Shown: in pieces, positions 11,166-21,100 of the stretch
Layout of the letters: every line of letters begins with the position of its first letter
How positions within the stretch are numbered: position 1 is the first letter of the stretch
DNA from: Lutraria lutraria
Taxonomy: Eukaryota; Mollusca; Bivalvia; Venerida; Mactridae
DNA length: 64,000 nucleotides
Assembly (NCBI GenBank): GCA_964023205.1
Contig: OZ026835.1
Coordinates: 14,404,414-14,468,413 of the forward strand
Reading direction: 5' to 3'
Notes under the pieces: generated by a model
Told to the model about the DNA's origin: nothing
The model's input: the letters and a program-made list of their open reading frames with translations, nothing else
The model's database searches: none
Program-made: the position numbers and the translations under genes

Positions 11166-11794
11166 ACTATATGATATACAAATATGCTTCAATGGACAAG
11201 TAATGTTTCATTTTTCACTGGCATATCATGCCTAAATGACCAATTTCCATTCAAATCTATCATCAGTAGTATTAAAATTTTGAAGCATTTTTTTAACCAG
11301 TCGCCTTATCACACTTGTAATATCTTAATCATAATAGCCATATTAAGCAAGACATGTCTAAGTCTATGAGACTATAGGTAAGTGACTATAAGTGTCAGAT
11401 GCTTACATAGTTATATACAATTAACCAGTCACTTACCCTATTTTATACACTTGGTCAGTGATTGACTGTGTATATAATTGACTTAGTGTAAGTAACTAAA
11501 GTAAGTTACATCTGACCAAGTGTTATATAACCTGTTAAGTGACTAACTATTTTTAACAAGCTTTTTTTACTAGGTTACGTAAAAAACTAAGTCAGTTGAT
11601 TACCCTATCATAAATACATCATCAGTGACTGGTTACATGTATGTCTATAATACCATAAGTGACTGGTGACTAAGTAACCAGCTAAATGTATATAACTATG
11701 TTAAGTATCTGACCAAGTAAGTGACAATGTTAATTATATAACTAGGTATACATAGTATGTATTCGACAAGTGATGGACCAAATGTATAAGACAA

Positions 11795-12104
11795 TACATA
11801 GTTCCCACATCTACAATATTTACCTCCCTTTGTGGCTATCTTGTTGGCAAATTCAACAAGCATTGATAGAAGATATTTATATTTTTGTTTTGATAATTCT
11901 AAATACAGGATATTTATATGTGACAACTACATTTTCTTAAACCTGGTGAGCTTATGGCCTTAACAACTTTATGATTAAGTTATCTTTTATAAACTGAGTT
12001 GTTTAATAATCAATTTTCTTATTTTTACTATTAAGCGCTTAGGCAATTTGCCAACTAAGATGGCTGCCAAGGGAGGTAAATATTGTAGATACGGGAACTA
12101 TGTA
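11795..12104. mobile_element. MITE with CATAGTTCCCACATCTAC ends, copy 2
   Basis: A 310-bp element with arms longer than at 9083-9276. After TACATAGTTCCCACATCTAC the arms continue through ATATTTACCTCCCTT and a GCCA-rich stretch, mirrored at the right end. TA lies at both borders. It interrupts degenerate copies of the 44-bp minisatellite that continues after it. Confidence 0.88.
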
Positions 12105-12116
12105 TGCAGTGACTGT

Positions 12117-12545
12117 TTATAACAAGGTAAGTGACTGGCTAATTGTATGTTAATTGGTGTATATAACTTGTGTAGTGACTGGCTAATTGTACGTTAATTA
12201 GTGTATACAACTTGTGTAGTGACTGGCTAATTGTATGTTAATTAGTGTATGTAACTTAGTGACAGGCTAATTGTATGTTAATTAGTGTGTATAACTTGGT
12301 AAGTGACTGGTTAATTATATGTTAATTAGTGTATATAACTTGGTAAGTGACTGGTCAATTGTATGTTAATTAGTGTATATAACTTGGTAAGTGACTGGTT
12401 AATTATATGTTAATTAGTGTATATAACTTGGTAAGTGACTGGTAAATTGTATGTTGATTGGTGAATAGAACTTGGTCAGTGATTAGCTAGTTGTATGTTA
12501 CTTAGTGTATATGACTTGGTATGTGACTGACTGGCTTATTGTTTG
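12117..12545. repeat. 44-bp minisatellite, about 9-10 copies
   Basis: Tandem units with core GTGACTGGCTAATTGTATGT followed by TAATTAGTGTATATAACTTG. More degenerate relatives extend left to about 11370 on the far side of the MITE, and a looser version occurs near 7540-7780. Confidence 0.92.
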
Positions 12546-12564
12546 TTGCTTAATGTAATGTGTG

Positions 12565-12833
12565 GTGCAATTTTATTAAACTGTCAAAGCTAAATAATTA
12601 CACGGTCAATGAATGTGATCATTTTTAGCTTTATACCAGTTATTTTTTTTTAACATTATATAATGTTTTGTAGTCATCGTTAAATAAATAATTGTACGTT
12701 TGTTCACTGGTATAACAAAAATCATAGTACAGTTTATCAAAGTAATTGTACGGTACCACCTTGCCGAAGGTAAAAATAAATGCAAGCATTGACCGTGAAA
12801 TTATGCAACTTTGACAGTTTAATAAAATCGCAC
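12565..12833. mobile_element. MITE with GTGCRATTTTATTAAAC ends, complete
   Basis: A 269-bp element with inverted ends over about 50 bp. GTGCAATTTTATTAAACTG, CAAAG and CGGTCAATG on the left are mirrored on the right by CATTGACCG, CTTTG and the complement of GTGCGATTTTATTAAAC. Two further copies are in the window. Confidence 0.85.
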
Positions 12834-13339
12834 ATTATCAACTTTTAACTATTGACTAATAATGTTCGGAAACAACTGACCACACTCCGATGAAATGCAA
12901 CCATGGTCCTGCTTTTATGAGGATCCATTAGCTGAGTTCAAGAACATGTGTATATGTACTTGACAAATAAGTAAATTATTATTATTAAATATAATTGAAA
13001 AATATGCGAAGTAACAATTATATAATCTAAGCTAAGACATGTCTATGAAACTATACTTGAGATTTGTGTACATACCCTCAGGTAGGCATCAGATCAATAC
13101 AGGAGCATCATGGGAAAACAATACCACCACAGCATTCTGTAGATCATACATCCAGTTAATTAATGAGTGATTTCTTAGTTCTCTGCACAATGCTATAAAA
13201 AGAACAAGTTTGGTGTTGATTAAAATTAATGATCATTAATTAGACAAAAAATGGAAATATATAGGTTGGAATATCTATTCACAAAAGTGCTTAACAAAGT
13301 ATAAACAGACAAACTAAGTTAGTAAAGGACCAGACTAAA

Positions 13340-13505
13340 TACAGTCAAACCTGTGTAAGTGGTCACCTCTGAATAAAGGCCATCTTCTGAATATAGGCTA
13401 TTCTTTAAAGAACTGCCATTGAATATCTAGAACAAATGACCTCCAAATAAAGGTCACCTGTCAATAAAGGCCACATTTTTCTCTTTCCTAAGGGTGGCCA
13501 ATGAT
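13340..13505. mobile_element. Transposon end fragment with TACAGTCAAACCTGT
   Basis: Starts TACAGTCAAACCTGTG and continues GTGGTCACC with repeated AATAAAGGCCA motifs. The same start and GGTCACC/GACCACC theme bounds the element at 29599-32021. A matching right end was not found, so this is a fragment or a solo end. Confidence 0.55.
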
Positions 13506-13516
13506 TTGGCTGAATG

Positions 13517-15062
13517 TAAATGCCTGACTAAGTATGTAACTGACCAACTTTGTATGTATGTGACTGGCAAAATATATAGGTGCCTGATTAAATGTGTAAG
13601 TATTTGCCTTAGTATTAAGTTCCTGACTTAGTATATAACTGATTAACTAAGTATGTAAGTTTGACTAAATATGTAAGTTTATTACTAAGTATGTAAGTAT
13701 TTGAATAAGTATGCAGTGTCTGACATAGTATGAAACTGACTAAGTATGTAACTAAGAATTTAAATGTCTGGCTAAGTATGTAAGTGCCTGATTAAGTATG
13801 TAAGTGTTTGCCTTAGTATGTAAGTGCCTAAGTATATATCTAATTAACTAAGTATGTATGAGTTATGACAAAATATGTAAGTATTTTATTAAGTATCTGA
13901 TTCTGAATAAGTTTGTCTGACTTAGTAAGTAACTGACTTGACTTAGTATATATAAGTGCCTGACTTAGTATCTAAGTATCTGAATAAGTATATAAGTGCC
14001 TGGCTTAGTATCTAAGTATCTGAATAATTATGTAAGTGCCTGACTTAGTATCTAAGTATCTGAATAAGTATGTAAGTGCCTGGCTTAGTATCCAAGTATT
14101 TGAATAATTATGTAAGTGCCTGGCTTAGTATCCAAGTATCTGAATAATTATGTAAGTGCCTGACTTAATATCTAAGTATCTGAATAATTATGTAAGTGCC
14201 TGACCTGACATAGTATCTAAGTATCTGATTAATTATGTAAGTGCCTCGCTTAGTATTTGAGTATCTGAATAATTATGTAAGGCCTGGCTTAGTATTTGAG
14301 TATCTGAATAATTATGTAAGGCATGGCTTAGTATAAGTATGTAAGACTTGGCTTAGTATAGATATGTAAGGCTTGGTTTATTATTTAAGTATCTGAATAA
14401 GTATGTAAGTGCCTGATGTAGTATTTAAGTATCTGAATAAGTATGTAAGTGCCTGATCAGAATCGTACAACAGGCAAAACATAGTATGTAAGTATCTGTC
14501 TAAGTATACAAATATCTGACTTAGTATGCAACTGACTAATTAAGTATGTAACAGATTAACTATGTATGCAAGTGCCTGACTAGTTATGCTTACAGACTGA
14601 CGGTAAGTACATTTCTTACCAAATATGTAACATACTAAATAAGTATTATTGTGTCTGCCATTATATTAAAGTGCTGAATTGAATTTGTAACAGACCAATT
14701 AAGTAAGTGCCTAACTGGGGATGTAATTGCCTAGCTAAAATATGAAAGTACATGTACCTTATTAAGTATGAAAACAACTAAATATTTAAGTGCCTTACTT
14801 CTTATGTAACATTTTAAAAAATATGAAATGATGTAACTTATTAAAGTATACAATAATTGCCTTACGAAGTATGTTATTTTCTAACAGACTATGTAACAAA
14901 CTTACTGAGTTTGAAACATATTAAAGAAGAATGTAAGTACCTGGCTAAGGATGTAAGTTCCTGACATGGTATGCAAGTCTCCAAGTATGTAAGTGCTTCA
15001 TTAAGTATGTAACGGAGTCGGGACAAACAAAGTATGTAACATCCTGGATAAGTATTTAAGTA
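13517..15062. repeat. 1.5-kb degenerate satellite with two-level periodicity
   Basis: A dense array built from roughly 20-bp monomers of two kinds, AAGTATGTAAGTGCCTGACT and TAGTATCTAAGTATCTGAAT, which alternate to make a roughly 41-bp higher-order unit, clearest at 13960-14330. Edges are more diverged than the centre. It begins about 120 bp past the last coding exon of the gene on the minus strand, so it may fall in or near its 3' UTR. Confidence 0.92.
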
Positions 15063-15178
15063 AGTTACAAGCCCAATCTATTGACTAAGAACAAGAATGT
15101 CATGTACTACACAATCATTAAATAAAATTTTACCTTGAATCCTTGTACAGTCTTATATTGCTGACTGTTACTCTTGCT

Positions 15179-18100
15179 CTAATTGGCATCAAACTGTGTT
15201 GGTAGTTTATTGTCAAGAACGATTCGCCCAAATCTCCCAATCATAGCCTTATACTTGAAGTGTACTGTGCTTACAGCTTTAGTTGAAGACTGTTTCCATG
15301 TGACCTGTTACCACAAAATGATGAACTGTTATTAATTATGTAAGTGAATGAAATCTTCAATATTACCATACCTAAATATTTTGTACTCAGAAAATTAGGT
15401 CTAGGGCTTGAACTCATGATCCCGAGGGACATAGGCCTGTTGCACTCGGAGTCGAGCACAGTAGCCTGGCAACATTATGTAACAATATAACTAATGAAAG
15501 TAATTTCCGTGAAGAATAAGCCATCCCTATTAGACATTTGCGATTTAAGACGGTGACGGAGACGAACTTCGGATTAAATTAAAGGGGTCGTCTCACATTT
15601 ATAATGAAAATGAATTACATTGGTGTATATGCATGTTATTTTGATATCAAGTCATATTTACAGAATTAAACCGATTTGGGTTTTTTTCGGCACAAAAGAC
15701 CCGGCGAATATTTAACTTCCCGTCGATGTCTCCATGTTGTTCCTACTGATTTATAACACTTGAGCTCAACACAAACACGATACTGTCGACTATATCTGTT
15801 TAATGTTCGATACTTTCCAGGGGCGTAGCTTGACCAATAATGGTACGTACGCAAAGTTTCTGAATGCTCGTGGGGGTTAATATGTACCTCGGCCCAAGTG
15901 CCTTTTAGATATTTCGCTTGAAAATCTATGCTTCTTTCAAGTTCGTAAAAAACTTCCACGACCTTTTGCATCCACACACTGCAATACCTTCCGACTGAGG
16001 TTAGTTTTTTAACACTGGCAAATAATTCGCATGTACCAATAAATCTACCTGCAAATCTTACTGCATACAAAGTCACATGTCTATTAAATCCGCATAGATC
16101 TACATGTACCTTAAATAAATTACGATTTATTTCAAAAACGCATTTCAATAAATACGACTCGCATTTTCCAAAAGTAATCAATATTTCATGTGACTGTTTC
16201 AGTAGCAGCAAAGACGCATGACGAACTTATTTAGTTCTAATCAAATATCAGTGTAATTTTACGATTCCTTTTTTGGCTGATTACATCTAGAACATGTTCA
16301 GAATCACCTTGTGTACGGACGGGTACAAATCTCGGTTTGTAGCCCTCAATTCTCTAGACGAAGTTAAGTCATGGATATAAAGTTGCTCTATTTAATGTTT
16401 GTGTCCAAGTAGGAAAGGGTATTTCAGTTCCATTGTGGCACATTAAACCAAACCGCTGAGCATCATTCAGATGTCCTATAATATAATTATATGATGCGTA
16501 TATTTGGGTACGTTGCTATCATTTTAGGGTAAATTACACTACAACTCTAAATAGTCTAGATTCGTGATCATGTGAATTATTAATTTACTTGTATTTTGTT
16601 TATTAACAAATTTTGATTTTAACAATATGACAAATACAGACGTAAGTAGTTTTGTTCATGAATGTGCATCTCTGTTTACGATTCCATTCACACAGAATCA
16701 GCTTGGAGCTTTTGGGTATATGCCAATTTAGGAGTCACTTGAAAATGCACAGTCGCCCGATGCCAGTGACGGGAAAGAGCCACGTAAACGCAGTTGACGC
16801 AGTTGACAGCAGAAACGCCCTCTAGCAGAATTAATTCGCGACAACCAAGACTCGTATAACAGATTCATTACAAAAAAGTACCGAAATTGACGCGTATGCT
16901 TGGTTTAGTTCTAGTTCTTATGAAAATGAATACAATTGTAAAATAAACACGTTTTTTGAGTTGACTTGCAAACACAATAATTAGTAACACTTGCCCTATA
17001 CAAGAGTATGTATCAATAATTTTGAGATGACCCCCGAATTTAAACCGAGATCCGATGTCCACCACCGTCACCGTCTTAAACCGCAAATGTCTATTATCTC
17101 TAGGTTGTTTCCCTTTACACAAAAAAGTCCATCTAAGTTTATTTGGAATTTATTCAGCCTCTGATTCTGTACATCATATAATATGAATGTTTCATAAAAT
17201 GTAAATGAAATAGATTAAAGGGTCACTATGCTTACGAAATCTAAAACCATCCATTCTAAATACAAACTAAAATAAACTAACACATGTATAATTATATTGG
17301 AAAATGCTGATTTTATAAAGATAAATTTTCAGCTCTAATAAGTGCCCAGTCATGGTTTGGCATCCGATGTTGTGCAGCATCAACTTTCACTTGTGAACAC
17401 ATAGGGACCACATTTTTAGTTCAATTTTCGCAAAACTGGGTCAGAATGTTAATATTGACAAATTCTCGGACGATTTCGATAATGGGTCATTTGGGGTAAA
17501 ACTAGGTCACCAGGGCAAATCGAAGGAAAACCTTGTGAATCACTGTTTTGATCGGATAGTGCAATAATGGGTCATCTGGGATCAAAAACCAGGTCACCAG
17601 GGCAAATTACTGGAAAACATTGTGAACAATCTAGAAGTTACTGTTTTGATTGGATCTTCATGAAACCTTTTCAGAAAGTTTGTCATTATAATATCTTTGG
17701 ACAAGTTCGAACATGAGTCATCTTAGGTCAAAAACCAGTAAAATCTTAGGTAAACCTTGTCAACACTCCAGATTACACAGTTATAATTGGATCTTCACCA
17801 AACATTGTCAAATTATTTATCTTAATAATATGTAGATCAAGCTTGATTATGAAATCACCTGGGGTCAAAAAGTAGGTCACCACGTCATATCTTAGGTAAA
17901 AACCTTGTCAACACTCCAGATTTCACAGCTATAATTGGATCTTCACCAAACATTGTCAAATTATTTGTCTTAATAATATATAGATCAAGCTTGATTATGA
18001 ATCACCTTGGGTCAAAAAGTAGGCCACCAGGTAAAATCTTAAGAAAGCCTTTTTAACATTGTAGGTGTTACAGTTTTGAGTGGATATTCACCAAACTTTG

Positions 18101-21100
18101 CCAAAATGTTTGTCAGACGAGTTCAAACATGGGTCACCTGGGGTCAAAAACTAGGTCACCAGGTCATATCTTAGGTAAAAAACATGTTAATGATCTAGAT
18201 GTCAATGTATTGATTGGATCTTCACCAAACATTGTCAGATTGTTTGTCTTAATGAGGACAAGTTCGAATATGGGTCATCCGATGTCAAAAACTAGGTCAC
18301 CAGGTCAAATCTTAGGAAAACCTCATTAACACTTCAGATGTCAACTTTTGATTGGATCTTCACCAAACCTTGTTAGAATGTTTGTCTCAAATCTGGTATC
18401 TATACTATACTAGTATACTACTAATAATGATATGTGGGACAAGTTCGGACATGTGTCATCTATGGGCCAGACACTAGGTCACCTGGTCAAATCACAGGAA
18501 AACCTTGATATCAACAGACCTCATAACACAGGTTTTCTAGACGAATTATACTTATGAGTATTAGTTTATTATAGCTGTTTGTGAGTATATAGTGTAGTGT
18601 CTATTACTAGTTTGGCTAATCCTGGCCATTTGATTGGCTAATGGGGATGACTGAATCTATTAATAGTTGACAGGTAAGTAAATCATGAAGGCATTGCCTA
18701 GATAAGTCGTTGTGTGGCTATTTGAAGTTCAATGTGGTTGTATGATAGTGCTCAGACTTAGGGTGAATTCATTTAGGCTTGATTCTATTTGATTGATGTA
18801 GGGTATATGATATTACCATGTGAATGTATTCATTTGTCAAATACTCATGATTGTCATTATAATACGTATTACTCATATCATGTAAATATTTTATACTCTC
18901 CTTAATGGAGGATTGAATAAAATATACAGCTAGTCAATATCCTTAATGAAAAAAGCAACTTCATACAAAAAACATAAACCAATATGCTTCTTGTAATTCG
19001 TCTACCTATAACGTTTTGTTATGATAGTTGTTCTTGTTAAAGGTGTTTTAATGAACAAACAATGATTGTCATCTTGACACTCTTGTTTATCTAAAGGTGG
19101 AGTGATGTAGTTTGAATTCAAGAAAATATCGAGTATTTACAAGAAGTTCCTGTTTAGGTAAACTGTCATACAAACAGGTTAATTCTCTGGAGTGAACCTA
19201 TTCGTAAATAACTAACACATATAATAATACCAAGGTGAATCTAATCCTGAATATCGTACAATTATAATAAGTAACTCTATTCGTAAAGAACATATATTAA
19301 TGATAATAATGCTATATTTGTTAATCACTTACACATATGGTATAACAAAGTGACCCTTTTCGTAAATAACTCACAAATGTAATATTATGCAGTATGCACT
19401 GACCGACTTAATAGCATTAAAATAAGAATTACCTCTTTCAAATCTCTCACATAATGGCGACCTGAAAATTCTGTCATCGGGAACGAGTCAGGCCATGCAG
19501 CGTAACTGCTTGTGGTCATGAATATATGCTCACTACACAGATCTGTGAATAAATTTAATCACTAAATAGTAGTAACATTTCTTTCTGTACGATGACATGT
19601 ACACAGTACAAACTCTCCAGAGCGGCCCTTTCTTGAGCAACAACCCCTCTTCAACGACAATATGTTTTCCTACTGCACGATTTAACTATCAATTTAACAT
19701 CTCTAGAGCAACAATCTCTCTACAACAACCTAATTTTGCTACTGACCCAATCCCAGATAAAAATGACAATTGATGTCGCAAACGATTATCAGGCCACTAC
19801 ATTTTTCATAGTAAAAATATATCAGTATGCTCAGGCGAACACAGTTGCCGATAAATTTTACAGTTTCAAACGGAAAATAAGTATCGGCTTAATTTATAGT
19901 TATTTTGAAGGATCCGAACAAAACCAATCATGTACATTTATTCGCTATTGAAAAAAGAAATAAATACTCCAAATTGTGAGGAAAACCGTGCATTTTTTTC
20001 AGCGAGAAATCGCTAGAAATGTCTGCTATTTTTGAAAGAAAACGGGCCATCCGATGAATCCATATCCATAAATGCATATTTACACAAAAGTGAACCTTTT
20101 TAAAGATACCATCATTTACTCCAATATATTTCCTCTCAATATGCGAAATCCCAGCTTTCCATTTCCATTTTCCGCAGAGATATTGATGCATAAAGTCGGC
20201 CTGCCCTCGTATTTTTGAGAACGTTAAGCACAGTTTATTGTAAAAGTTGCGAACCTCGAGTACAGTTAGAACGTTAGATATTAGATATAATAACGCTTAA
20301 CGCAGTCGCCATACACTTCTTACAGCATCCTTTTCTAATCGTTTAAAGTTGTATATATATTTACTGATATTGATTTAGACCTAAAAGAAATACAATTACG
20401 TTGCATATAGCATTTAGAAATGGATTATTTTTAAATATATGTATCAATTTAAGAATGAATGCCAAGAATTGGTAAGTCATTACTATAGTATGAGAACATA
20501 TATTTGGGAACCGGATTATATTCGCACTGAAAATATTCATATACGGTTACAGGAGTGATGCAATTACTCACAAAATTCTATGCCCTATTTACTTTTTATT
20601 TCATTGTACTAAATACTAATATGTACGAGTACGCCGCTAGGAAAAGGCCATTATTTAGGCACTTTCCGGAAAAAAATCATTGAAATTATGTTTTCTCAAT
20701 AAAGATCTGGGGGAATTATATTGCTTTTCCCCTGGTTGTCTGTTGTTATGTCCGTCCGTCCGTCTATCTGTCGGTCTGTCACAGATCATTTCTGCTCTGT
20801 AACTCTTCAGCTTTTCGGAGGGTTTTCAAGTAAGTTGGCTCATATGTTAACTGTATCAAATAGGTCTGCATAACACATTCAAGCTGCTTGGTTTATTTAA
20901 GTCAAAGTCACAGATGATTGTCAAAAGTCATTTTGCTCGATTCTTTTGCTATTATTTGCTATATAACGTTGTTATTAATGAATGGATTGTCTTCATACTT
21001 TGAGACAACAACCCAATGGACAAGACATTTAAGAAGACAATAAATGACATTGGCCTTCAATGTCCAAATATTGAATTTTGTTGGAATATTTTTATTTAGA

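Noticed and set aside
13074..13182. Possible terminal exon on minus (ELRNHSLINWMYDLQNAVVV frame with good splice-like sites)
   Set aside because: Reaching it needs a different frame in the 15.2-kb exon, which then lacks a usable acceptor. The in-phase reading of that exon ends at its own TAG. It could still be a 3' UTR exon.
15400..15475. Functional tRNA gene
   Set aside because: Box-like motifs are present but no paired acceptor stem or intact cloverleaf, so it was called a SINE fragment.
19736..19951. ORFs in the two arms of the large inverted repeat sharing QANTVADKFYSF
   Set aside because: They match each other only because the arms are copies. They are short, and I saw no domain or start context.
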